Notes: generated by a model from the letters alone, not told the origin. 13,486 nt of DNA from Acidobacteriota bacterium (GCA_013694845.1 JACDBQ010000358.1:1-13486); one strand, 5' to 3'; counted from the first letter of the stretch, positions 6,745 through 13,486 are shown. Numbers and translations are program-made.

Positions 6745-8751
6745 TCAGCGGAAGATTCCCTTGAGCTTCTTCCCGAGTCCCGAGAATACCCCTTCGATGG
6801 TGCGGCGGACGCGCTGCTTGATCGATCCCTGGTGCAACGTGCACAACCGTCCCGGGGCCTCGTCGCCACTCTTCAGATATTCGACGTATACGGAGCAGCC
6901 TTCGACCGGACGCTGGTACGAGACCGCGCACAGTTCCACGTCCTGAAGACCGGCTGGGACATCGAAGGGCTGCGGCGGGCGGCGGGCGGCGGTGCGCCGC
7001 ATGAAGTCGGACCAGATCGGCAGCGCGTAACGCGAGCCGTACGCGTCGCGGGCTATCGTCTTCGGCTGGTCGAAACCGACCCAGACCCCGACGACCACCG
7101 ACGAAGTGAAGCCCACGAACCACGCGTCCTTGAAGTCGTTTGTCGTACCGGTCTTGCCGCCTGCCGCGAACCTGACACCCCAGCTTCGCGCCGCAGACGC
7201 GGTGCCGCGATCGAGAACGTCGCTCAGCATCGACACCATCTGAAACGCCGACTGTTCGGAAATGACGCGGTGCCGGTCGATGTCGTTCACGAGGGCAGCA
7301 ATGCCGTCACCGTTGATCACCCGCGTAATGGCCCGCGGCCGGACCGAGTAGCCGCCGTTGGGAAATGCCGCGAAGGCGGCGGTCAGTTCGAGTGGCGAGA
7401 CGACGCCGGAACCGAGCGACAGCGAGGGAACGTCTGGCAGATCCCTCATGCCAACGTCCGAGGCGAGGCGCAGGATCGGTCGAGAGCCCATCCGCTGCTG
7501 CAGCGCGGTAGCCGCGCGATTGTTCGACTCGATCACGGCCTCACGAATCGTGACCGCATCCGGCGTCTCGCCGCTCGCGTTGCGCGGCGCCCACTCGTCC
7601 GGGCCCTGGGGCTTGATGTTCGTGAGACCGGAGAGCATCGAGACCGGCGAGTACCCGTTCTCGAGCGCTGCCGCGAAGAGGAACGGCTTGAACGCGGAGC
7701 CCGGCTGACGGCGGCTTCGCGTTGCCCGGTTGAACTGCGACTGACGAAAGTCGCGTCCCCCGACCAGGGCCAGGATGTTGCCGGTCTCGGGGTCGACGGC
7801 TACGAGGGCCGCCTGCAGTTCCGGTTCGCCGAACCGTCGAAGGCCCTCCGCGACGGCGCGCTCGGCCGCCTCCTGCAGCTCGGGGATGAAAGTCGTCCGG
7901 ACTTCCCAGTCCGGCGGATGGTCGCCGCCGAATCGATCACGGAACTGCTGGCGCAGGGTCTCTTTCGCGTATCCGCCGCGTGGATCGACGGCACCGGGAT
8001 ACGGACGAATGCGTATCCGGGTGGCTCTTGCGGCACGCTCCTGGTCCTCAGTGATGAATTTCTCCTCGCGCATGCGCGTCAGCACCACGTGGCTGCGCTC
8101 AATCGCCCCATCGAGATTCGACCAGGGCGACAGGGCCGACGGCGCGCGCGCGAGACCCGCGATCAGCGCGGCCTCGGCGAGCGAGAGGGTCTTCGACGGC
8201 CGTCCAAACAGGTGGCGCGACATCGTCTCGACCCCGTAGACACCGGCGCTCAGGTAGATGCGGTTCAGGTACAGCTCGAGGATCTGGTCCTTCGTCAGCT
8301 GCGAGTCGATGTTCAAGGCCAGGACGGCTTCGCGGATTTTCCGGCCGTAGGTCTTCTGGTTGGACAGGAAGAGGGTCCGCGCGAGTTGCTGCGTCAGGGT
8401 GCTCGCGCCCTGGGCCGAACCGGTCGATACGTTGCGGATGATGGCCCGGCCGAGCGCGATCGGATCCACGCCAAGGTGCGAATAGAAGCGATGGTCCTCG
8501 ACGGCGACGAACGCATCGCGCAGGTGCTTGGGAATGTCGGTGAGCGGCACGTCCTGACGATGCTCGTCCAGCCGGAACCAGCGCTTGCCGTCCGCCGCGA
8601 GGAACCAGGTGTCGCCGACCCCACGCCGGAGCTTGTACACGATATACGTCTGCCGCATCAGCCACGTGAGCCCGATCGCGCTTCCCAGCAGAAGCGCGAT
8701 GAACAGGACGCCAACGACTCGATCCCGGAAGGGGCCTGTCCCCAATTTCAA
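6745..8751 (-). CDS. class A penicillin-binding protein (bifunctional transglycosylase/transpeptidase)
   Basis: The product is 668 residues and is predicted to polymerise and cross-link peptidoglycan on the outer face of the inner membrane. A short cytoplasmic end and a membrane anchor (about 12-34) precede the GT51 domain (about 55-235), with EDHRFYSHLGVD (catalytic E85), GASTLTQQLART, TYGRKIREA and LELYLNRIYL. The transpeptidase domain (about 310-590) has S352-A-F-K355, S409-N-N and K533-T-G. No OB-fold insert is seen between the domains, and the protein is shorter than E. coli PBP1a. The tail (about 600-668) has three cysteines and ends in a basic, amphipathic-looking stretch. The start is TTG at 8751 with GAGGG 7 bases upstream. 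Codons 4-8 lie in a GGGGACAGGCCCC repeat copy, so the N-terminus is partly repeat-derived. The gene lies between pcs and the kinase in the same orientation. Confidence 0.93.
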   Translation of the reverse strand: MKLGTGPFRDRVVGVLFIALLLGSAIGLTWLMRQTYIVYKLRRGVGDTWFLAADGKRWFRLDEHRQDVPLTDIPKHLRDAFVAVEDHRFYSHLGVDPIALGRAIIRNVSTGSAQGASTLTQQLARTLFLSNQKTYGRKIREAVLALNIDSQLTKDQILELYLNRIYLSAGVYGVETMSRHLFGRPSKTLSLAEAALIAGLARAPSALSPWSNLDGAIERSHVVLTRMREEKFITEDQERAARATRIRIRPYPGAVDPRGGYAKETLRQQFRDRFGGDHPPDWEVRTTFIPELQEAAERAVAEGLRRFGEPELQAALVAVDPETGNILALVGGRDFRQSQFNRATRSRRQPGSAFKPFLFAAALENGYSPVSMLSGLTNIKPQGPDEWAPRNASGETPDAVTIREAVIESNNRAATALQQRMGSRPILRLASDVGMRDLPDVPSLSLGSGVVSPLELTAAFAAFPNGGYSVRPRAITRVINGDGIAALVNDIDRHRVISEQSAFQMVSMLSDVLDRGTASAARSWGVRFAAGGKTGTTNDFKDAWFVGFTSSVVVGVWVGFDQPKTIARDAYGSRYALPIWSDFMRRTAARRPPQPFDVPAGLQDVELCAVSYQRPVEGCSVYVEYLKSGDEAPGRLCTLHQGSIKQRVRRTIEGVFSGLGKKLKGIFR
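8731..8743 (-). repeat. GGGGACAGGCCCC repeat copy inside the PBP coding region
   Basis: The minus strand reads GGGGACAGGCCCC here, identical to the core at 8769-8781 and inverted relative to 8807-8819. Similarity extends upstream (GAAATT before this copy, GAAATC before 8781). It encodes residues 4-8 of the penicillin-binding protein. Confidence 0.85.
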
Positions 8752-8758
8752 CGTTTTG

Positions 8759-8763
8759 CCCTC
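8759..8763 (-). promoter_or_regulatory. ribosome binding site of the penicillin-binding protein gene
   Basis: The minus strand carries GAGGG 7 bases before the TTG at 8751, supporting this unusual start codon. Its first base coincides with the last base of the large upstream hairpin (8763-8824). Confidence 0.6.
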
Positions 8764-8824
8764 AAAACGGGGCCTGTCCCCGATTTCGCCGTTCGAGGCG
8801 AAAATCGGGGACAGGCCCCGTTTG
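8763..8824. repeat. long palindromic (REP-like) element between pcs and the PBP gene
   Basis: Two 28-base arms (8763-8790 and 8797-8824) flank a 6-base loop GTTCGA. They are complementary except for offsetting one-base length differences in two A/T runs. Each arm contains the core GGGGACAGGCCCC or its complement. In the pcs-PBP transcript this would fold into a very stable hairpin without a T-tract, so it looks more like a dispersed REP-type element than a simple terminator. Similar GGGGACAGGCCCC palindromes are, from memory, scattered in several GC-rich genomes. No transposase gene is in the window. Confidence 0.8.
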
Positions 8825-8848
8825 ACGGAAGTCCAATGGGTTCAAGCA

Positions 8849-9562
8849 TTAACGGGGCATCGACTGTGGACGTTTCGCGTGGAGCCAGAACGAGAGCCCC
8901 GTGTAATAGACCGGGAAAAACAAGGACACGACCAACACGACCCTCGGGACGGACGGCAACAGCCACACAACCGCCAGCATCATCGCCGCCCAGAGCACTC
9001 CCAGTAGATTGGTCAGACCGCGCAGCACCGGCGTTCGCGACGGATAGACGTAACCGATCCTGACGAACACCATCACGACCAATGCAAGAAGAAGGACGGC
9101 GTTGAACAGGTCGGGCGTGCCCGCGGCATGCAGGTATAAAGCCACGATGTTCCAATAGGACGGAAAGCCGGTGAAAAAGTAGTCGGACGTCTTGGCATCG
9201 AGCGACGCAAAGCCGTACCCGCTCGAGAGAAGCACCGCCGCCGCGACCCAGAACCCCCATCCTTCGGGAAGATTCCCTGCGCGATAGAGGATCACCATCG
9301 GCACGAACACGAAGGTGAGGTAGTCGACGATGTCGTCGAGACGCGCGCCATCGAAGCGGGGCGTCGCGTGCGGGATTCCGACGTAACGCGCCAACATCCC
9401 GTCGCTGGCATCGACCACGGTCGCCGCCACCAGGCAGAGGAACGCACCTCGGAAGCGCCCTTCGAACGCTGCCAGTGTCGCCGCGAAAGCGAGCACCGCG
9501 CCCGACGCCGTATAAAAATGGACCAGCCACGCTAACGGCTGAGCTGAGAGGTTTGCTGTCAT
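8849..9562 (-). CDS. pcs: phosphatidylcholine synthase (CDP-alcohol phosphatidyltransferase family)
   Basis: The product is 237 residues, the usual size for Pcs. The enzyme condenses CDP-diacylglycerol with choline to give phosphatidylcholine and CMP in the inner membrane. The active-site signature fits the Pcs form DGX2ARX12GX3DX3D exactly: D54-G55, A58-R59, G72, D76 and D80, with the 12-residue spacing that separates Pcs from the 8-residue spacing of other CDP-alcohol transferases. AWLVHFYTASGAVLA near the N-terminus and several further hydrophobic segments fit a polytopic membrane protein. The start is ATG at 9562 with a weak AAGAG upstream. It is first in the minus-strand cluster, 97 bases before the PBP gene. 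I see no convincing promoter for it in the 108 bases shared with divergent ftsH. A related family member with another alcohol substrate is possible but less likely. Confidence 0.87.
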   Translation of the reverse strand: MTANLSAQPLAWLVHFYTASGAVLAFAATLAAFEGRFRGAFLCLVAATVVDASDGMLARYVGIPHATPRFDGARLDDIVDYLTFVFVPMVILYRAGNLPEGWGFWVAAAVLLSSGYGFASLDAKTSDYFFTGFPSYWNIVALYLHAAGTPDLFNAVLLLALVVMVFVRIGYVYPSRTPVLRGLTNLLGVLWAAMMLAVVWLLPSVPRVVLVVSLFFPVYYTGLSFWLHAKRPQSMPR

Positions 9563-9568
9563 TAGCTC

Positions 9569-9597
9569 TTACCAAAGGCCCGCGCCCGTTGTAGAAT
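9569..9597 (+). promoter_or_regulatory. sigma-70-type promoter upstream of ftsH
   Basis: TTACCA (9569-9574, four of six matches to TTGACA) is followed after exactly 17 bases by TAGAAT (9592-9597, five of six matches to TATAAT). Transcription would start near 9604, leaving a leader of roughly 65 to 120 bases depending on the ftsH start. Confidence 0.5.
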
Positions 9598-9670
9598 CTG
9601 AACACATTCCAATCCCCAGCGGAGTGTCCTTCTTCACTCATTAGATCTGCTGCTGACACGCACTTCGCGT

Positions 9671-9690
9671 ATGCGGACGAAGGTCCGTGT
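9671..9690 (+). other. small hairpin over the upstream ftsH start codon
   Basis: CGGAC (9674-9678), loop GAAG, GTCCG (9683-9687) form a 5-bp stem that three further pairs extend to 9671/9690, two of them G-U. The ATG at 9671 would be inside the stem, which may favour initiation at the in-frame ATG at 9725 or reduce translation. Confidence 0.35.
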
Positions 9691-11530
9691 AGTCGAGCCG
9701 AGTCGGGATTGGATCGCTTCGCGAATGGACCTTCTTGTGGAATTACCACGCCTGCGCCCAAGACTCGTCATCCTGACTCTGGCACTGATCGCACTCACAG
9801 GGGTACCGGTTGCGATCTATCTCATCACGCGCGCCCCGGCGACACCGCCCATCGCATTTTCCGAATTCCTCCACCACGTCGAAAGGGAACGCGTCACCCA
9901 GGTCACCTTCCAGGAGCGACACCTGCAAGTCACGCTCAAGGACGGGCAGGTGCTCAAGACCGTACCGCCGCCTGAGTTCCTCGCCGCCAACGCGGCTTTC
10001 GTCACCGACATGGTGAAGCGCAATATCAGGGTCGATGCGACCGCACTGCCGGATCCCAACGAACTCAACTATCCCGCCATCGTCACGGGCCTCGCTTTTT
10101 TCGGTCTCATTTGCTTCACCGTGTATCGCACGACAGCCGGACGCATTCCCTCGATGTCCGGACGCACCCGCGTCGCGGTCCGCGGAGACAACGTCGTCAC
10201 GTTCCAGGATGTTGCCGGGGTGGACGAGGCGAAGGACGAAGTGAAGGAGATCGTTGACTTTCTTCGCGAGCCGGAACGGTTCTCATCCCTGGGTGGGCGG
10301 ATCCCCAAGGGCGTGCTGCTCGTCGGCCCCCCGGGAACGGGCAAGACTCTGCTCGCGCGATCCATCGCCGGTGAAGCCGGCGTGCCGTTCCTGTTCGCAA
10401 GCGGGTCCGACTTCGTCGAGATGTACGCCGGGGTCGGCGCGTCGCGGGTGCGGCGCCTTTTCAAGGAAGCTCGCCGCCATCCATCGTGCATCGTCTTCAT
10501 CGACGAGCTCGATGCGGTCGGCCGCAGCCGTGGCGGGAGCTCCCTCAGCCACGAAGAACGCGAGCAGACGCTCAACCAGCTGCTGGTGGAGATGGACGGC
10601 TTCGAAACGCAGCGCGGGATCGTCGTCATCGCAGCGACAAACCGGCAGGACATTCTGGACCCTGCCCTGCTCCGTCCCGGCCGGTTCGACCGGCACGTGA
10701 CCGTCGGCAATCCCGACATCAAGGGACGCGAAGCCATCCTCGGCGTGCACGCGCGCAAGATCACGATGGCGCCAGTGGTCGATCTGCGCTCGATCGCGCG
10801 GGGCACGCCCGGCTTTTCTGGCGCCGATCTCGCCAACCTGGTGAACGAGGCCGCCCTGCTGGCGGGGCGCGCCGGACGCGCTACGGTCACCAATAGTGAC
10901 CTGCAGGAAGCACGCGACAAGGTCATGATGGGCGTCGAACGCCGATCCGTCGTCCTCAGCGAGATGGATCGAGCCAACTGCGCTTATCACGAGGCCGGCC
11001 ACGCGGTCATCGCCGCCCTGCTTCCGAACGCGGATCCGCTGCACAAGGTCACGATCATTCCGCGGGGCCGCGCCATGGGTGTCACGATGCAGCTGCCCGA
11101 GGCCGACCGACACACTTACACCAAGAGCTATCTCGAGACCCAGATCGCCGTGCTGATGGGTGGCCGCGTCGCCGAGGAGATCTTCATGAACCACATGACG
11201 AGCGGGGCCTCGAACGACATCGAGCGCGCGACCGACATCGCGCAGCACATGGTGTGCGAGTTCGGCATGTCACCGCTCGGCCCGCTGGCATTCCGCAAGC
11301 CGGGGAACGCGTTCGAGGCAGACAAGCACCACACGGTCAGCGAGGCCACGGCGCAGCGTGTCGACGAGGAAATCCGTACCCTCGTCATGAACGCGTACGA
11401 CCACGCCACCTGGATCATCAACAAGAACAAGGCGGCAGTCCGGTTGATGGCCGAGCAGCTCCTCGAGCAGGAATCGCTCGATGCCGCCGAGATCAAGGAC
11501 ATCCTGGCCAGGTCGAATGCCCGGATTTAA
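9671..11530 (+). CDS. ftsH: ATP-dependent zinc metalloprotease FtsH
   Basis: The product is 619 residues (E. coli FtsH has 644). It is a hexameric membrane-anchored AAA+ protease that degrades misfolded membrane proteins and short-lived regulators. Membrane segments lie at about 32-53 and 134-152, flanking a small periplasmic domain. The AAA+ module has Walker A GPPGTGKT (219-226), pore loop FVEMYAGVG, Walker B IVFIDE (274-279) and the second region of homology with TNR (323-325) and RPGRFDR (335-341). The protease domain has HEAGH (440-444) and a probable third zinc ligand D516 in SGASNDIERA. The carboxyl end carries the usual helical tail. ATG at 9671 has no ribosome binding site and sits in a hairpin. 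The in-frame ATG at 9725 (residue 19) would leave a shorter cytoplasmic end and is equally credible. A metallopeptidase gene follows within about 53 bases, so the two are probably co-transcribed. Confidence 0.95.
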   Translation: MRTKVRVVEPSRDWIASRMDLLVELPRLRPRLVILTLALIALTGVPVAIYLITRAPATPPIAFSEFLHHVERERVTQVTFQERHLQVTLKDGQVLKTVPPPEFLAANAAFVTDMVKRNIRVDATALPDPNELNYPAIVTGLAFFGLICFTVYRTTAGRIPSMSGRTRVAVRGDNVVTFQDVAGVDEAKDEVKEIVDFLREPERFSSLGGRIPKGVLLVGPPGTGKTLLARSIAGEAGVPFLFASGSDFVEMYAGVGASRVRRLFKEARRHPSCIVFIDELDAVGRSRGGSSLSHEEREQTLNQLLVEMDGFETQRGIVVIAATNRQDILDPALLRPGRFDRHVTVGNPDIKGREAILGVHARKITMAPVVDLRSIARGTPGFSGADLANLVNEAALLAGRAGRATVTNSDLQEARDKVMMGVERRSVVLSEMDRANCAYHEAGHAVIAALLPNADPLHKVTIIPRGRAMGVTMQLPEADRHTYTKSYLETQIAVLMGGRVAEEIFMNHMTSGASNDIERATDIAQHMVCEFGMSPLGPLAFRKPGNAFEADKHHTVSEATAQRVDEEIRTLVMNAYDHATWIINKNKAAVRLMAEQLLEQESLDAAEIKDILARSNARI

Positions 11531-11573
11531 CGTCGTACCGCGCACAGCCGATGTTCGACACGGCTGAGTCTTT

Positions 11574-11578
11574 GGCGG
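11574..11578 (+). promoter_or_regulatory. weak ribosome binding site of the HExxH-TPR peptidase gene
   Basis: GGCGG lies 5 bases before ATG at 11584. It favours this start over the in-frame ATG at 11551, which has no recognisable site. Confidence 0.4.
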
Positions 11579-11583
11579 ACCGA

Positions 11584-13377
11584 ATGCGCCGCGTGACGAT
11601 GACGGTCGCGATGCTCGCCGTGGGCCTGGGCTGTGTGACCGCCGTGGCCACACAGCCGGCGAGTGCTCAGCACCCCGGCGTCAAGCAAAGTCGCGACTGG
11701 AAGGCCCTCCCCGGGACCGGCCTTGACGTCGTCGGCAACGCGCGTGAGGGTGATTTGCGTCGGGCCCGGCGAGAAATTACTGCGTTTCGGGCGGCGCTGG
11801 CGAGCCTGATGCCCGGCATCCGCCTATCGGCGCCCGAACCGACGACCCTCGTCGTTTTCAAGGACCATCCGTCATTCACCGAGTTCGCTCCTCGCGACGG
11901 CAAGCACAGGCGCCAACTGAATGTCGGCGGCTACTTCTCCAAGTCCGCCGATCGCAACTACCTCGTGCTGCCGGTGCATGCGAATCGCAGGACGACCTCT
12001 GAAACGGCACTTCACGAGTACACCCACTTCGTCATCTCGCGGAACTTCCGCGATGTGCCGCTCTGGTTGAACGAAGGGCTCGCCGAGTTCTACTCCACCT
12101 TCGAGGTCAACGACCAGGGTCACGCAATAGTCGGCAAGGCCCCATCGTCCCGGATCGACACGTTGCGTTCGGATCGCATGCCCCCGCTTCGCCATCTGCT
12201 GTCAGGGGCGACGATCCCGCGAAACTTCCGGAGCTCTGATACCGCGATGTTTTACGCCCAATCGTGGTTGTTCGTCCATTACATGACCCTCGCGGACGGT
12301 GGAAAGCGCCAGGGGCAAATCGTGAAATACCTGCAACTCCTGCCCACGACGACGTCGGCCGAAGCGGCTGCGCGCGAGGCGTTCGGCACAACTCTCGAGG
12401 CATTGGAGCACGACGTCATCCGGTATTCCGAACGCGACCAGTTTCCCGCGCTTGGCCTGGCCGGCGCAGCGAGCGAGGCGCAGCCGCAGGAAACCGCGGC
12501 GATGAACGAAGCGGACGTGGCGGAACTGAAGGGACGGCTGCTCGTGGAGCTCGGCGTTGCGCGCGAAGCAGCTCCGTATGTCGAGCGGGCGCTGGCACTC
12601 GATCCCTCACATCGGGCTGGGCAGATCACACAGGGAAGACTGCTGGTACTGGAAGAACGGGAGACCGAGGCGCTTGCGATCCTCGTCAAGGTCGCGCAGG
12701 AGGATCCCGGTAGTTTCGCTGCCCAGTACTATCTCGGGAGCGCGCTGTACAACGGCGGACGATACCAGGACGCGATCGTCGCGCTCGACCGGGCGCTGAA
12801 GATCAGTCCGAAAGCGGCGTCCGCTTGGTTCGCGGTTGCGCTCGCCACGATGGCGCTGCGGCAATACGACCAGTCTGATTCGGCGATGGCCCAGGTCCAG
12901 GAGCTGTACTCGGCGGCGGATTGGCATTACGCGCGTGCTCACGAGGCGCTGAGGCTGGGAAGGTACGACGCCGCCCTCCCGGAGGCAACGACCTTCATCG
13001 AGCGCGCGGGTGTCGGCGACGATTCGGCGCCGTACGCCGCATTCATCGGTGTCATCGCGGCGCGACGGCTGGGGCTGGTGGAGCGGGCAGAGGCGCTGCT
13101 GACGCGCACCGCATCGGTCTTGCTACCGAGATCCTGGCCGCTTACTGTCGTCCAGTTCATGCAGGGGCGCCTCAACGCCACGGAGTTCCTGCGGAAAGCG
13201 CAGGACAACGGCCAGCGCACCGAAGCCAACACTTATCTTGGGATGCACCTGGCCCAGATCGGGCAGAACGACGAGGCGATCAAACACCTGACGTGGGTGA
13301 AAGAGAAGGGCGAGCGGCACTACACAGAGTATGCGCTTGCGATCGCTGAATTGAAGCGGCTCCAGTCCGGTCAGTAG
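11584..13377 (+). CDS. secreted HExxH metallopeptidase (peptidase MA / DUF1570-like) with TPR-like C-terminal region
   Basis: The product is 597 residues from ATG 11584. A signal peptide (MRRVTMTVAML, cleavage after A26-S27-A28) predicts export. The peptidase part (about 30-285) has HEYTH (H144, E145, H148) and WLNEGLAEFY (161-170). By analogy with other gluzincins having a WLNEG motif, E164 is the likely third zinc ligand, with E168 an alternative. The region about 310-595 is alpha-helical with TPR-like repeats, clearest at about 377-412 (AAQYYLGSALYNGGRYQDAI) and 548-571. TPRs usually bind protein partners or substrates. The start at 11584 gives a clean signal peptide; ATG 11551 would add 11 residues. 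The gene follows ftsH with no terminator between them. Substrate and cleavage activity are unknown. The domain order recalls BepA, which is from a different (M48) family. Confidence 0.82.
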   Translation: MRRVTMTVAMLAVGLGCVTAVATQPASAQHPGVKQSRDWKALPGTGLDVVGNAREGDLRRARREITAFRAALASLMPGIRLSAPEPTTLVVFKDHPSFTEFAPRDGKHRRQLNVGGYFSKSADRNYLVLPVHANRRTTSETALHEYTHFVISRNFRDVPLWLNEGLAEFYSTFEVNDQGHAIVGKAPSSRIDTLRSDRMPPLRHLLSGATIPRNFRSSDTAMFYAQSWLFVHYMTLADGGKRQGQIVKYLQLLPTTTSAEAAAREAFGTTLEALEHDVIRYSERDQFPALGLAGAASEAQPQETAAMNEADVAELKGRLLVELGVAREAAPYVERALALDPSHRAGQITQGRLLVLEERETEALAILVKVAQEDPGSFAAQYYLGSALYNGGRYQDAIVALDRALKISPKAASAWFAVALATMALRQYDQSDSAMAQVQELYSAADWHYARAHEALRLGRYDAALPEATTFIERAGVGDDSAPYAAFIGVIAARRLGLVERAEALLTRTASVLLPRSWPLTVVQFMQGRLNATEFLRKAQDNGQRTEANTYLGMHLAQIGQNDEAIKHLTWVKEKGERHYTEYALAIAELKRLQSGQ

Positions 13378-13427
13378 AAGCAGGGCCCATCCCCAATCCA
13401 CAATCCCGATCCGCAATCCATAATCCG

Positions 13428-13469
13428 CATCCCGCACCCCGCACCCCGCATCCCGCATCCCGCATCCCG
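13428..13469. repeat. heptamer tandem array (CATCCCG/CACCCCG)
   Basis: Six consecutive 7-base units lie at 13428-13469: CATCCCG, CACCCCG, CACCCCG, CATCCCG, CATCCCG, CATCCCG. A degenerate run of related pieces (CAATCCA, CAATCCC, CAATCCA-type) extends left to about 13394. The array is non-coding, 50 bases after the peptidase stop. Units are too short and contiguous for a CRISPR. Confidence 0.75.
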
Positions 13470-13486
13470 GCCTATGGCTTAGGCCG
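13468..13486. terminator. palindrome at the window edge, possible terminator
   Basis: CGGCCTA (13468-13474), a 5-base loop, and TAGGCCG (13480-13486) form a perfect 7-bp stem that ends at the last base of the window. It could end the ftsH-peptidase transcript, but whether a T-tract follows is outside the sequence given. Confidence 0.3.

Noticed and set aside
6172..9063. A 963-codon open frame on the + strand, opposite the kinase, PBP and pcs genes
   Set aside because: Its product is Arg/Asp/Val/His-rich low-complexity sequence with no family motif. It is antisense to three strongly recognised genes. Long antisense open frames are expected in GC-rich codon-biased DNA.
9560..9640. A minus-strand promoter for pcs
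   Set aside because: The best -10-like box (TACAAC, minus strand) has no acceptable -35 at 16-18 bases. I could not support a call.
8748..9761. A 337-codon minus-strand frame overlapping pcs and the repeat cluster
   Set aside because: The overlapping frame at 8849-9562 has the full Pcs signature and membrane segments. This one has none and crosses the divergent promoter region.
11254..11583. Upstream extension of the HExxH-TPR peptidase frame into the end of ftsH
   Set aside because: The extension overlaps confirmed ftsH sequence in another frame and gives Arg/Pro-rich nonsense. A signal peptide begins only at 11584, so the frame is open by chance.
13394..13486. Possible CRISPR array or origin iterons at the right end
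   Set aside because: The units are contiguous 7-mers without spacers, no cas genes are present, and no DnaA-box-like sites or replication genes accompany them.

Overview
The window is GC-rich bacterial DNA (about 60-65% G+C by eye). The gene content suggests an Acidobacteriota member, perhaps Vicinamibacteria. The pointers are an Oar-like TonB-dependent receptor with an N-terminal carboxypeptidase-regulatory domain, secreted M14 and HExxH-TPR metallopeptidases with ASA|Q signal-peptide ends, a Hanks-type Ser/Thr kinase, and short degenerate heptamer repeats between genes. The taxon is inferred from family recall, not from a marker gene. I saw no rRNA, tRNA, CRISPR array, transposase gene or phage gene.

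Layout. (1) 1-251: a possible 15-residue gene tail, a GC hairpin terminator and a 10-bp-period repeat. (2) 252-3179 (-): outer-membrane TonB-dependent receptor with a consensus -10 box and a strong ribosome binding site. (3) 3333-4925 (+): secreted M14 zinc carboxypeptidase, divergent from the receptor, so the pair looks like a peptide-processing and uptake locus. (4) 4954-9562 (-): a likely three-gene envelope operon, transcribed as phosphatidylcholine synthase (pcs), class A penicillin-binding protein, then a Ser/Thr kinase made of an active kinase domain fused to a degenerate pseudokinase domain. (5) 9671-13377 (+): ftsH, then a secreted HExxH peptidase with a TPR-like tail, divergent from pcs and served by a good sigma-70-type promoter. 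(6) 13378-13486: heptamer repeats and a palindrome at the window edge.

The most unusual points are the kinase-pseudokinase fusion and a GGGGACAGGCCCC palindromic repeat cluster between pcs and the penicillin-binding protein gene. One repeat copy supplies the first codons of the penicillin-binding protein. Its ribosome binding site lies directly against a 28-bp-arm hairpin, and the copies could form mutually exclusive RNA structures around the start. The other genes are recognisable members of known families, and I did not find a clearly new multi-gene system.
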